Part shown: one piece after another, positions 48,560 through 60,730 of the stretch
Layout: the number at the start of each line of letters is the position of its first letter
Numbering within the stretch: position 1 is the first letter of the stretch
Assembly: GCA_030704615.1 (NCBI GenBank)
Contig: CM060733.1
Span: 32,736,001-32,800,000 of the forward strand
From: Takakia lepidozioides
Taxonomy: Eukaryota; Streptophyta; Takakiopsida; Takakiales; Takakiaceae
DNA: 64,000 bases
Direction of reading: 5' to 3'
The notes under the pieces: model-generated
The model's input: the letters and a program-made list of their open reading frames with translations, nothing else
Database searches by the model: none
What the model was told of the DNA's origin: nothing
Translations under genes and position numbers: made by a program

Positions 48560-51500
48560 ATGACCTTTAACCTTCACTCCTGGAACATTAGGGGCCTTGG
48601 ATCAGACCCTTCCTCTCTCAAAAGGCTAAGAATCAAAACTTGGATGGCTCCCTTCCTCTCTGGTGACTCTATAATATTTCTACAGGAACACAAGCTAGAC
48701 CAGACCAAAATCGACAACCTTTCAGACTATCTATGGCCCATAACAAACTCTCTTTGGAAACCAACCTCTTCAGGCACCAAAGGAGGGACAGCGATATTAT
48801 TATCACCCTCTTTACAACCCTTTCTCGCAGATGGATACCATTGCGATGAAGACACTTACAAAACTTATATCCAAGCCAGGAACAATCTAGACATTCACCA
48901 TAAAATCCAGGAAAGAAAGTGGAAGTTACAGGCGGGGGTTAATTGGTCAACAAAAGGGGAAAAGATGACAAAATACTTCTTTGACAAGACCAGATTGAGA
49001 AGAGCTTCACAGACCATCTCTGAACTTGTGGCCCAGCCATCCGGGATCTCAAACACAACACCTAAATCGATGGCAACCCAGGTTGGGGACCATTTCCAGC
49101 AACTTTTTCACAGTGACAGCATCTCCCTAAAACCATCTAATGAACAGACAGCCTGTCTGATTCACACTCCTACCATGCTTTCTCCCGAATATGCCGCGCA
49201 GCTTGAGGGAGACTTCTCTGACTTGGAACTAGAGGAAGCTCTATCCAAGATGCAGAACAACAAATCGCCTGGTATAGATGGCATTTCTATTGAATTTTAT
49301 AAAGCATTGTGGCCAGAGATTTCAGGGGACTTCACAGCCATGACCAACCATCTGTTTCAGCAAGGTCAAATGCCACCTTCAATGGCTCAAGGGGTAATTA
49401 CCTTGTTGTACAAAAAGGGGGACAGAACGAATATTTCGATTTATCACCCTATAACCCTTCTGAATGTCGCCTACAAAATCATTGCCAAGGCTCTCGCCCT
49501 TAGACTTCAACCTCTTCTTCCATTCATTATTCGGCCCAACCGGACAGGATTTATTAAAGGCCGGTATATTCTGGACAACCTCCTCCTTGCACAGGAAATC
49601 CTAGACTATGCCCTAAGGACCAATCAAGCCATTGCCCTTCTTCTCTTGGATTTTGAAAAGGCATTCGAACGGGTGGAATGGTCCTACTTGCTTGCAGCCT
49701 TGGTAAAATTTGGCTTCCCTCATTCTTTTTGTAAATGGATCAAGATTCTCCTTACTTCTTCATCCAGTAGGGTTACTGTAAATGGCCACTTGTCTTCTTC
49801 CTTCCCTCTTCGGCGATCAGTTAGACAGGGATGTCCCCTCTCACCCTTTCTGTTTCTAGTAGTGGCAGATACCCTGGGGTATATGTTGCAGCAAAACCAA
49901 TTCATAACAGGCCTTAGGGTCTCAAACTATATAACGGGCCAATACACCCACTTGACTGACTCTATGTTCGTGGATAACACTTTTTTAATGTTGCATGCAA
50001 AGTCAGAAAACTTGGACCAAGCAGGACAGACTCTGCATACCTTTTGCAAAGCCTCGGGATTCAAAATTAATTGGAACAAAACTTCAGGCTTGCTCATTGA
50101 TGATCTAACAGCTTCCACTATGGGCTCCCCACCCTCTTGGGGGGTGGATCAGGGTCTCAGTTGGCTCCAGCCTGGCGAAACAACCACCTTGTTAGGATAT
50201 ACCTTTGGTATCAACCTCACAGACCAGCAAATCTTTGCCTCTACATTATCCAAACTAAAGAAAAAATTGACCTACTGGGGGTCAAAACATCTATCTCTCG
50301 TTGGTAGAGCCTTAGTGGTGAATCAGATTCATTCAGCTGGTTTATGGTACTATGCCTCCTTATGGCGCCCTAACTCTAAACAGATGCAAGTAATGAGACG
50401 TCTCCTCCGGAACTTCATCTGGGGAGCAGAAACCTCCATTCACAACAAGAGACCACAGGTAGCTTGGTTACAGATCTGTTTACCAAAAAAAAAGGAGGGC
50501 TAGGGGTGTTGGACCCTGAACTACAGATAGTGGCCCTCCTTGGAAAATGGATACCGCGCTTTCTTGGACCAGAAGGAGGTTGCTGGAAATTTTTGGTCTA
50601 TGACCACATTGCCAATTCCTCGCCACTCAAAAATACCCCATGGACCCCATCATTGCGCTGGATCACTCAAGGCTTCAACCTTCAATCTGTGAGTTCCACT
50701 CTATGGTCCAATATCTGGTTGGCTTGGGGAAGGCTCAGAAACTGCTCACAAAAGCCCAGCCAAGCAACTTCTATGAAATCAAAAGACAACATCTGTTTCT
50801 CAATGACATACCTCTAACTGCTCCTCAGAAAAACCAGGCTATGAGATGGTCCAAATGGGACTGCCTCGGGGTTAGACAGGTTCATAACTTATGGTCGGGA
50901 GATAGTCTCATCTCTCAAGATGCGCTGGCCCTTTTGTGTGGGGAGGTCCCGTGCATCAAAAGGTTACCATGATATCATTCAAACTATCCCACCACAGTGG
51001 CTGGCCACTTTGGCACTTGGCCCTCCGGAGCCAGCTCCCAACTCATGGGCTTTAGTCATTTTGCAAAACAAGCTTACCATTCTATTTCTAGATGCACTCA
51101 GTCACAATGATATGTCAGTATACACCTTCTCTATTGACACTTTCTCTCTTAGGCTTACACTTACAAACCCAAAACCCAGTTCACTTGAATCTCATGACTC
51201 TAACGCCGGTGAGGATATGCTGCTGGACAGCCCCAGATAAAGCCATGGACCCTATACCACCCCTTACAACCACAACCAAATCCTGGCTTCTTTCTAACAC
51301 CTTTGTCTGGATTCTGGGTAGACCTCTCGCAGAAATGGACATTGACCCCCAAGAATGGTCCTGGAAATTCAACAATGCTCCAGAGCCCTTCTTTGCGTAC
51401 ACAACTAAGAAGGGATACAAAGCATTATCTGTGTCTCAACCTATGAACAAGAAATGGGAAGCTAGATGGGGATTGTACAATTTCTGTGATGAAAATTGGA

Positions 51501-51726
51501 AGACTATTTGGGGTTCAGTTTGGATTAAATCCCGCCCTTCAAAGATTGCATCCTTTCTATGGCAATTAGTAAATAGGGTTCTCAAAGTTGGGGAATGGCT
51601 ACAGTTTCGGGGTTCGATTTTATGTGCTTGGTATTCTACTGCAGTAACCAAATCGATAGAACATTGCCTCCTTTCATGCCAAGCCCCAGCAAGGATTTGG
51701 CCAAAAATAACCATTGGCCGCCCGTG
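48560..51726 (+). pseudogene. LINE ORF2: deleted endonuclease, reverse transcriptase, zf-RVT
   Basis: The 647-residue frame opens with the APE endonuclease start (SWNIRGLGSDPSSLKRL, FLQEHKLDQ) but after about 85 residues (PFLADGYHC) jumps to sequence that belongs between EN and RT, so most of the endonuclease is deleted. RT motifs follow: NNKSPGIDGISIEFYK, ITLLNVAYKIIAKALA, GFIKGRYILDNL, LLDFEKAFERVEW, SVRQGCPLSPFLF. The catalytic FADD box reads FVDN. After 50503 frameshifts lead through 50464-50817 and 50920-51240 to a zf-RVT-like end at 51092-51726 (WIKSRPSKIASFLWQLVNRVL, EHCLLSC). It is inactive through the deletion, the motif change and the frame breaks. Confidence 0.88.
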
Positions 51727-51759
51727 AAGGTCACATTCGGAAGTAGATAAAGATGAGTG

Positions 51760-52250
51760 GAACCTTGATTTACAGATTTCAGAGATAAGTGGAACCGCAA
51801 GTGGAACCTCGATTTACAGGTCCCTTGCTTGGAACTCGATCTGGAAGGACATTTGGGCCAAACACCGCTCGTCCAAAATTAGCGCTTTTCTATGGAAGCT
51901 GGCGAACAGAACCCTTCCAATTGCTGCAAATTTACCGCCCTCTTGTCTAATCTGCAACTGCAATCTAAGCGAGACCATTGAGCATAATTTCAAGAATGCT
52001 ACCTAGCTGCAAGGACCTGGAACTTAGTGACAGCCTTCTACGCGCATTGGAAGCCCGTGCCCCCTAGAGCTGCTCACATTCTACTACTAAATTTGCACAA
52101 TGGCTCCAGTAGGAATGCTTGCCCAATTTGGGCATGTCTGAGGGCTCACACCCTCTGGTCTTTATGGAAAGCAAGGTGTCTGATATTTCAGGGAAGGAGC
52201 CCCAACTAGTACTTTGTAAGTTATTTGATGATCTGATGATTGAGGGGCGC
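51760..52250 (+). pseudogene. Second LINE zf-RVT fragment
   Basis: Directly after the first zf-RVT region the sequence repeats the module in a diverged form: SIWKDIWAKHRSSKISAFLW, KLANRTLPIAANL and CLICNCNLSETIEHNF, with stops afterwards. A single LINE has one such module, so this is the 3' part of another LINE copy or a rearranged duplicate. Confidence 0.65.
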
Positions 52251-52808
52251 AAGGCTTAGGTGTCTTTGCAAGCAGCTTCAGCCAGATGTAGCGACATGAG
52301 GCGCAATCAACTTTTCGCGGATTCCGACCTCTCCTGGGCTAAAGACAGCCTCCTCTGCACCAGGATCTCGAGACTCGCGAATCACTTGGCATGATACCAT
52401 CCCCCGGGAATGGCAAATCCCCTGCTGAGTTGGAAGGATCCGACAACTGGAAGCATCTCAACTTGCGTGCGGCTAAATCCAAAGTCCAGCTGAAATTTGG
52501 CATCTAGATTTTCTCCTAGACTTATGACAAAAATCTCCCATTGTCCCCCATATATCTACTTTAAAGCCATATAGCTAGGTTGCACTTCTGGTTAGTGGCC
52601 TCATCTTCTTTGGGCCATCTGGCAATCCCCCCCCCCAAAAGGTTCTTTGTTCTTCATTGATCCCACTCTCCCCCCCCAACTCCCTACCAGTGTTGGGTGT
52701 TCCCCATGTGATACGCCTTTATGGCCTCTATGAGGTTATTTTTTCCTCCTCTCTCTTCTCCTTTTGCCACTCCAATAAAGTTTTTGCAGGGCCTATGACC
52801 CATTTCTT

Positions 52809-52928
52809 TAAAAAAAATTTAAAAAAAAAGATGAAGTTTCAATCGTCAAGTATTTTTTTGTGTAATTTTCTAGAAACTTGTAATGTTGACAGCAAAAATT
52901 ATTGATCCAGGGCCACTGTCCCCTGTTC
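52809..52928. repeat. LINE A-rich tail and nearby CCAGGGCCACTGT motif
   Basis: An A-rich tract (52809-52830) ends the LINE. At 52907-52928 lies an intact copy of the 22-bp motif seen at 6567 and 6721, followed by AT-rich sequence and AAAT repeats (about 52960-52979). The following 52980-53590 is AT-rich spacer with no gene visible. Confidence 0.55.
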
Positions 52929-53595
52929 TGTTCAAAACAAATTTAATTTATATTTATTTAAAATAAATAAATAAATAAAACCCTATAGTCATCCAATGCT
53001 AAACTACAGTTTGCCCTGGATAAATGTTACCTCTATAAACGTTAAACTACCATAAATGTTAAAGAAAATTTTACTCCCCTACTTGTGCACATTAGCAAAT
53101 GTTAATTGTTATTTGTTAATAATTGTGCACTCCCCTCTTTGTAAATTTGCCCTCAATAAATGTTAAGTGCACCATAAAGGCTTCATGTAACACGAGGTAT
53201 GCTTCATAATTATAAGGTCCCACTAGATTAGATTATGATAAGATCACATGCTAAAACATACATAACCAATCAAGACATTGGAAAGTAAGCATGAGGTAAT
53301 ACTAAGGTGATTAGAATACCTTGATCCCAGGAGTGTACGCTCCACATTTTTCGACTTGACATGTAGGTTGTTTTTGAGAGACCAGACCACATATGTACTG
53401 GTAGTTGTACTTCTGTTAGATGTTTTGCATAGACGGTATAAAGTTAGAGTGCACCAGGAATCGAGGAAGAACACACACATGCCCTTGAAATTCCAGCCCT
53501 TTAGTGTTCAAGGATGCCAAAATGGCCATACCTACGATTTCTCAATATTTGGAACAAAGGGCTTATGACGTTATGAAAACTATGCCTCTCATTTT

Positions 53596-53960
53596 ATAAT
53601 AATAGCGAGTTGAATGCAAGCGTGCGAGCTAACAACACGGTCGCGCCCGGACGAGGGGCGCTCCCCCCCCCCCCCACCCCCCCCCCCCCCCCCCGCAGCT
53701 GTGCGCAGTCTCCCACACCCGCATGTGCCGCGGCGGCTGCAACAACCGCGGCCCCCCGCGGCTGGACCGCCCGGGGTCCGTCGCACGGCCGGTCCGCTGC
53801 GGCAAGTCTGCCGGGGAGGTATGCTTTGCGGTCTGCTCTGCCATGCGCCAGCGGACTGCCATCCAGTCCACTGCCGGCGTCAAATCGGGGCCGTCCATCC
53901 GAGAGCCCATCCTGGCCCTCCAATCTAGGGCGCCATGCCACCGCTCATTTGCGGATTGCC
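53596..53960 (+). repeat. GC-rich C-tract element, copy C
   Basis: It begins with ATAATAGCGAGTTGAATGCA and then GCAAGCGTGCGAGCTAACA, a diverged form of the start of copies A and B, and passes into a GC-rich body with C tracts at about 53665-53693. The internal CATCCATCCA units are poorly preserved. As with copy A, a zinc-finger gene of the same family follows downstream. Confidence 0.5.
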
Positions 53961-55675
53961 ATCAACATGTCTCTTTTTTTTGTCCGAAACTGCGGCAGGT
54001 GTGCGCGGGAGGCGTTGCCTTCCACAGTGTTGTTCTCTTTGTGTTTTCGTGATCTTGAAGGTTCCGAGAGGAGTGGCAGCCCTACAGCCCCCATCGTGCA
54101 TATGCTTCCACTATTTTCGTCATCTTTTTGTGCTGCAAGACCTGTTCTTGGCGATTAAATTGTACATATCATTCGTTTGGGCCACTTGGTTGGGTCCCTA
54201 TGAATGGCAAATGAGGGGGCTCTTTCCAATGAGCGAACTGATTAAACATGCATGCCTAAACATGTCATTAGTAAACATTGCTTTATGGTGCTCTTAAATT
54301 TAATAGTATTCATGGTGTGCTGGAAGCATCCGTCAGTCACTTCACCTCTTCAATCCGCAACGGTAACCATGGGCAAGATGATAGCAAAAATCGCCGGAGC
54401 ATAACATGAGGGCGTGTAAACATTGCAGATTCCATATCCAGCGATGGAACTGCTAGATTTTCTTTTTGTAGTTAGTGATAGTGAGTCTTCCTCAATTATG
54501 TATTTTGGGTTGTGTTATCGTGAGTCTGTTGAACCAAGTCCTGATTTCGACCATGGGCCTCCTTGTACATATATGCGCAAATTGTGGGTCCGTTGGAGTA
54601 TGTTTTCGTGAACCTGTTGTGCGAAACAGTTTCATTATGGATGTGAAGCCAACACGTGTGTGTTCGAGCTTTACGTCTCTGAGTCTGTTGTCCTGTCAAT
54701 CTTTTGGCCTCTCATTTGGTTTGTTTGTTGCACCGTCAGTGTAGACTGTCGGCAGTCTATGCGCGGATAGTCTGCTCTTTCTTATGCACCGTCAGTCTGC
54801 CTGCAGTCTATTCATCCATCGGTAGTCTGCTCTGTCTGTGCTAGTGTAGTCTACTGGCAGTCTGTTGCAGATGGCGACCGAACTATCAGTCTGTTGACCA
54901 GCCAGTCTGTTCACCGACCGTGTGCTCTCTCTTGCAGTCAATCCGTTGATCGTCAATCTGTTCCTCCGGCGGACTGTTGAGAACTAAGGGCATTCGGTTA
55001 CAACGATGGGCGGTGTTTTCGGCTGTCAGCCTGTTGTGCCGACTGTGGGGAGTCTGTTATGCCGTTCATGTCTAGCACGCAGTCTGTCTCAGATGTTGGC
55101 TGAAGACGCAACCTGTACCCGAGGTCTGTTGCACCTGAGGTCTGGTGGACACGAGGTCTGCTGCACCTCCGGTCTGCTGGCTGGGAGTCTGGTAGACCGT
55201 CGGATCCAGCGGACCTTTTAAATGTCGTGACGGCGGTGACGGCCTCAATGAATGCTCGCCACTTCGAGCCGGTGAGACTGCATGTCCGGTCTGGTGTCTG
55301 CGTGGCCTCCAACTTCGCCTTCCCGCCTTCTCACCATTTGTCTGAACGTCCGTCTTTCTTGCGCGCACAGATGTGGACTATCCTGTAGTCCCAACCGTCA
55401 TGCACACCGTTGCTCCCGTTGCGCTCGTAGGCAGTTGTGTTCGTCATCCTTGTCATTATCTCCCTCTCTTCTCTTTCTGTCCTCGTTCTTTCTCCTCGCA
55501 GGGAGTCGTTTGTAATCGTTCTTTGTAGTCCTCTTTGCAGTTTGTTCTTCGCAGTCCTTCTTGCAGGTCTTCTGTGTTGTAAGAGGCGATGGAGGATGCT
55601 TGCGTGAAGGGTGGACCGAACTGGATGGAGTTTGTGCACATGACGCGGTTGAAGAAATTGCGAAGATACTAGTAC
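53961..55675. repeat. AGTCTG/TCTGTTG-rich leader region
   Basis: From about 54730 to 55230 the phrases CAGTCTG, AGTCTGTTG and GGTCTG(T/C)TG recur every few tens of bases without a fixed period or open frame. The same hexamer, as CAGACTG, is the core of the Gln-Thr code further downstream. It looks like a dispersed simple-sequence expansion in the 5' part of the gene that follows. A TC-rich tract lies at 55455-55500. Confidence 0.5.
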
Positions 55676-58600
55676 TCACCAATGGAGTACAATCGTAAAA
55701 TAGTGGAAGCATGTGTGGATCTGAAGGTTGCAAGGTCGAAAAACCCTGAATAAGAAGGAGAGGCTCAAGTGTCCTTTTTGTGAGGAGAACATAAAGGACA
55801 AAATCCAGTTAAACTGGCATTGTGTGGACACGGGATGCAAGGCCACCATTCCTCCTGATTTCAAGCCCTGGTCCATACCAGTGTCACAGAAAGCACGAGA
55901 CAACGCTGTTTTCAGAACCCACGGCGCAAACCCAGTCCCTCGAAGTTATGAAGAATTGCGCCAACGGTACTGGCGGGCTGTTGGAAGGGTGGCTGGAACG
56001 GGTTTGGAGGAAGTGCCTCCCCGCAAGCGAAATTTCAGTGATGGGGCCGCAAAGAAGGCCCAAGCAAAAGTGCAAGGTCTGCTCGCAATGCAAGCATGGC
56101 TTCCCAGCCGGGGGGTCCGTCCCAAATGCGGCTGCCCCGAAGGTCCCGGCAGACTATACCCATCAGTGACTCAAGTGAGTTTGCCCATGTTCCCACCCAG
56201 CGGTATGCTGGCTCAACAAAGAATGTCATCCGCAACAATGACTTTGAAGGGCAAGGTCCGCTATCCAGTGTAGTGGATATTGAGTTGTATGAGAGGACTA
56301 ACATGGACATGCACATAGACAGCCTGGACGACAACACCTCCCTAGCCCACACCGTCCAGGAGACCGAGCAGTGTCTTCTCGGATCTGGGCAGACTGACTC
56401 TGTGCAACCACAGACCGAGGGACCAGTCTGCCCGGGAACGTTGCACCTAATTCCATTTGGGGTTCTCCCATCGGTCTACCCGCCGCAAGACGATTCAGAT
56501 TTCTTCCCATTTTTCTTCAGATTTGTGCAAACCGGTCGGATGGCCGTAACCATTGTTGAGGCTGAATAGAATTGGTTGAAATCCCTTGAATGTCCTGACG
56601 ATGATGACAACATACAACACGAGGTAATGTTGAAGACTTGCTGCTGTTGTCCGCTGGTCAGTCTTCTGGTCTGTCATGTATGTCCTACCGCTGATCGATC
56701 CTATGTCTGTCTAATGGAGTAGTCTGATGGTGTTGGTGAGCCCTGTGGTCTGTCATGTATGTGTTCTGGTCATGAGCTCTCTGGTCTGTCATGCATGTAT
56801 GCTGCCCTTTAATTGGGTGAAGCCGGCAGACCTCTTGTAGTCGCAGTCTGCTGGAGAAAACATCACTTCAGCAGAATGAACAGTACAACCTTCACTGAAA
56901 GACGGAGTCAGGTCTGTTGAGGATTGGGAGACAGGCTTCGGCCAGCGTCGTTAGCACATACGGTGTGCTGGCTCTGTATGAACCGATCTACTCGGTCTGT
57001 TCAATACCGGTCTTTTGCGCCGGGTCTGTTGGATCCAGTACTGAAATTTTGTGTCGCGTGCTTGTTCAGACTATTATCGTTCGAGAGTCTATTCGGAGAG
57101 ACATATCAGCTTGGCGGATACGCAGCATGGACCTTCCTTTACAACTCACAGCCTTGCGGCTTTGAAGTGGAGCAGGTTCGCGAGTACATTCTGTTCAAAT
57201 ATCCCAGGTCTTCACCCGCCATACATGAACTTGAGACGGAGCCTGCCCCAGCCCCCCAACAGACCCCTGACCTTGCCTCAGCAGACCACATCAAGAGACC
57301 GCATCAGACTACAGTACACCAAAGCCCTCAGCAAACCTCAACAGACCGCTTCAGACAACACAAGGCCTCAGCACACAGCACCGGATGTTGGCAGACTTGA
57401 GCATACCTCCTCGGTTGTGGGAGCACAGCATACCGTGGGCATGGAAGTCACTGAAGACTATGTCCATTTCCCCTCCAGCGTGGGGATATTTGGGGTGTGG
57501 AGATCGCCATTACCGGTTGCGCCTCTCCAAGGTGAAAATCATACACTTCCCCATTTCAGGGTTGGTGATTCAAGTGCCCATGTGGACTGGTATAGTGACC
57601 TGCACCACATTGTAATAGACCGGTGTTGGGCCTTTGTCCCTTTTCACTATTCCATGGAGTAAAGCTTGCTGTTACTTTTTGGGAGATCCAAACGCCACTC
57701 CTTGTCCAGCTAATTCTAATGGATGACCCGCGACCGCAGGAGATTCGTCATATGCCCATGGCACACCCTACGGTCGGGGTCCGCAAAAAGCACTTGTCGG
57801 CAATTTCAGCAGAGCATTTTGACATAATGACATGTACCTTCCTCCAACATCGATGGATGCAGTTCGGTAATTTCACATCATACAAGAAATTGCTAAAAGA
57901 CCTGCCCACACTTTGTATAGACTTGTTGCATGGTTCCCCGCAGGCACGAGAATCTGTTATGGATGAGGCGTTGTTATGGTTCTCCTTGGTAATGGAGCGA
58001 GTTGTGCTTGACATTGTGTTGCGCCAACCACATATCGTTCGAATTCTGTGGTCTGGAACACCACGAGATGGCCCTTGCCCATCTGGATTGTGCACTGCTG
58101 GACCTGACAAATAAAAGATATTGGACTCGTTGGTAATCTCCTCGAAGGTAACCAGATTTTTATCCGGTGCTTTACTTTCTTGCTGCACTACTTTCCAAAC
58201 GCACTACACATGTGTTCTGATACATTTTTGCGGTTTCATGCAGGGCGGCCTGAGGGTCCGCAAAATGATGTCCTCAATGCATTCGACTCCCTTGCCAGGG
58301 TTGCGCGAGAGGTTGTTCAGGCCGTGCAAGGTCGTAAAGCATCGGGGTATGTCGGGAAGGCTGGGCAGGTCCAGCAGACTACCGTTGAGTCTGCTGGCCA
58401 TCGTATGGATCAACCGAGCCCGGAGCATGATGTGCACGGGACTGCGTGGCAGAAGACTGACCCCAGGACTGGGAATGAGACTCAGCATGAGACTCTTCAG
58501 GCTACTCTCCAAGATACTGCTCAGCAGACCATCGACGATCACACTGGCAAAAACAATGACGGGCAGATTGCCATGGAGGAATCGTAGCAGACCGCAGGGC

Positions 58601-60173
58601 AATGCTCAGAGCAGACTTGGAAGCACAATTCCCATCAGACCATAGAGCAAACCGCACAGCCCACCTTCAAGCATAGTTCGCAGCAGACCTCACAGCGGGA
58701 CCAGCCGCCGTCTATGTTTCTCATCCAGTCTGTTGTGACGGTTCAGTGGTACGACCCGCAATGGCGTGCAGAGCATTTTTTGCAATACAGACGCATATCC
58801 CAAGCCCAACCAAATTTTTTTTCGTCTGCGAACCCCATGTTGATAATGTCGGAGTCCACTTTACCTACTATGACATTTGAGGTTAGTCCCCAGCTAGTTC
58901 GTTCACTAGCAAAAGCCATCGATGAATTTGACGTGACCGAACATAACTATAGGCCAGTAAACCGAATAATAGACCTTACAGCCAAATCTAATGAGGACGG
59001 ACCATCAACGACTGCCAGTCTGTTATGTCGGAATGCTCAGTCTGTTATGTCAGACGACCCTCACATCACTCTTGATGAAGTTGATAGTCTGCTGGAGTAC
59101 CTACAAGACCAAAACCAACGTGTGGCGGAGCAGGACAGACAGTAGACTGACACAACTGCCCATGACACTGCTCAAGAGACTTTGGACAAGACTGCCGCTC
59201 ACATCACAGCCCGGCGAGACTGTGAACTATACAGCCCAGGAGACTGCTCCAAACACTGCCGTGCAGACTGTGGACGATAGTGTCCAGCGTACTTGCACAC
59301 AGGCTGCCCAGCAGACTGTCAATGCCCCTCTGTTATGCCAGGGTACTAACTGCAATGTTGCCCAACAGACTGCGCATGGAGGTGTCGAGGAGACTGGCCA
59401 GAAGACTGCAGTGGTTGCGAAAGAGGACAATGCCGATATCCCAGAGTCTGGGCAGGAGACTGCCGAGCACACTCCACCACCGACTGCCTAGCCAACTGCA
59501 CCTCATGGTGCCTAGCAGACTCAAGAAGATTGTGCCCAACAAACAGCTCAAGACTCTGTCCAGAACTATGCCCATGAGTCTGCCCAACAGTCTGCCCAGC
59601 TGTCAGACTGTGCCCAGAATACTGTCGCAGAAGACTGTGCCTAAGCAACACCACAAGGGTCTGTCTTCCACATTGAATAACAGCCCGCCCAAGAGACTGC
59701 ACTTGAGTCTGCTCAGGAGAGTGCGCATAACTCTGTCCATGAGGCCACGATGGACGACGCACCAGTAGAGGTTTTGCCGGCGTTGTCTCCATTGCAGTCA
59801 AGTGCCCCTCCTCCCAATGTTGGATCAACAACAAAGGCAGGTGGTCTCGTCTTGACACTGCCGGATTTACGGGTTAGTTCAACGTATCGCATACGTGAGG
59901 CTGCGAGGACGGGGCCTCCAAGTATAAACAAACCTCCAGACAGTGTTTTGTTGCGGAGCAGAGCTGCATTATTGCGCCAGTCTGGGCAATTCGTCCCAGC
60001 CATAGCACTGGAGAGCACCTCGGGGACAGCTGAAAGAGGGAAGGCAGCAAAGCGCCCTGTGGTAGAGGTGGCCCAGGAGACTGGAGAGGGTCATGTGCCC
60101 AAAAAAGCTGCCCGGAAAGGCAAATCAGATGTGTTCATGAACAAGGACCGGCGGTTGTGTTTGTGTCGCGGCC
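55676..60173 (+). pseudogene. Large broken gene of unrecognised family, Gln-Thr-rich (after copy C)
   Basis: In order: IVEACVDLKVARSKNP; a zinc-finger-like motif CPFC, then H-C and a further C (55770-55838); RYWRAVGRVAGTGLEEVPPR; a polar linker; a module LDDNTSLAH, PGTLHLIPFGVLPS, DDSDFFPFFFRF (to 56568); a gap; a module GETYQLGGYAAWTFLYN, CGFEVEQVREYIL (57100-57200); a Gln-Thr-rich stretch; a globular part (GYLGCGDRHYRLRLSKVKII, WMQFGNFTSYKKLLKDLPTL, ALLWFSLVMERVVLDIVL) to 58112; a probable intron to about 58243; then long QT-rich segments with short ordered parts (58244-60173). Stops and frameshifts interrupt it at several places. The first three modules are homologous to the gene at 16267. 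The chromovirus at 60174 interrupts its 3' end. I do not recognise the family and assign no function. Confidence 0.5.
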
Positions 60174-60693
60174 CTTCGCCTTGAGGGCAGGGGGTCGGGA
60201 CACAAGAGGGGCTGCCCCTGTGGTGGGGGCAGTGGCAACAATAGATACGGGGGCTGAAGCACCCTTGAGTGCCCAAGGCACTCAAGGAGGCGGAGGCGCT
60301 CACTAGGTGGAGCCTCGCACACCGGGTTGCGGTGGGGGTGGTTCCACGAGAGGTGGTGGTAGCTTAGTGGGACTTAGTGGGGGTGGCATAGGACTCACCA
60401 TGGGGGCGGAGACCTTGTGGTGGGAGTCGTGGGGAGTCTTGGGACTCATCACGGTCCAATGGGGCCATGGTGGATGAGCCAAGACTCACCGCAACTCACC
60501 ACCGGGAATCGAGGGTTTTCATGGTGGTTCACCATAAAATGACTGGGTTGTTTGTGAAACCCCCACGGACAGTCACAGAAGTATATATAGGGAGTAGTAA
60601 CCCCAAAAACGGTGCAAGCCCGTTGGTGACCAAAAACTAGTAAGTACGCGTGCGAGCCGGAAAGCGACCAAGGTGTGGGGAGCTGTTCCGGAC
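60174..60693 (+). mobile_element. 5' LTR sequence of element 2 (L2)
   Basis: It starts TGTCGCGGCCC and carries TATATATA at 60582-60589, as in L1 and L3. Only about 40 bases separate its last LTR-like base from the gag ATG and no tRNA primer-binding site is evident. Since related segments suggest the full LTR continues to a CGCGACA end, the LTR 3' part and primer site may be deleted here. Confidence 0.75.
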
Positions 60694-60730
60694 TGCCAAC
60701 ATCCAAAAGGGAATTTCCACTAGGCCCATC

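Larger units (their letters stand above)
45423..52830 (+). mobile_element. Decayed plant L1-type LINE
   Basis: The order is a GC-rich 5' leader with a hairpin (45435-45478), ORF1 with a CCHC knuckle, ORF2 with endonuclease remnant and reverse transcriptase, a zf-RVT region, a 3' untranslated region with CAATAAAG (52772-52779), and an A-rich tail (52809-52830). The left border is uncertain; no target duplication could be identified. All ORFs are broken. Confidence 0.8.
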
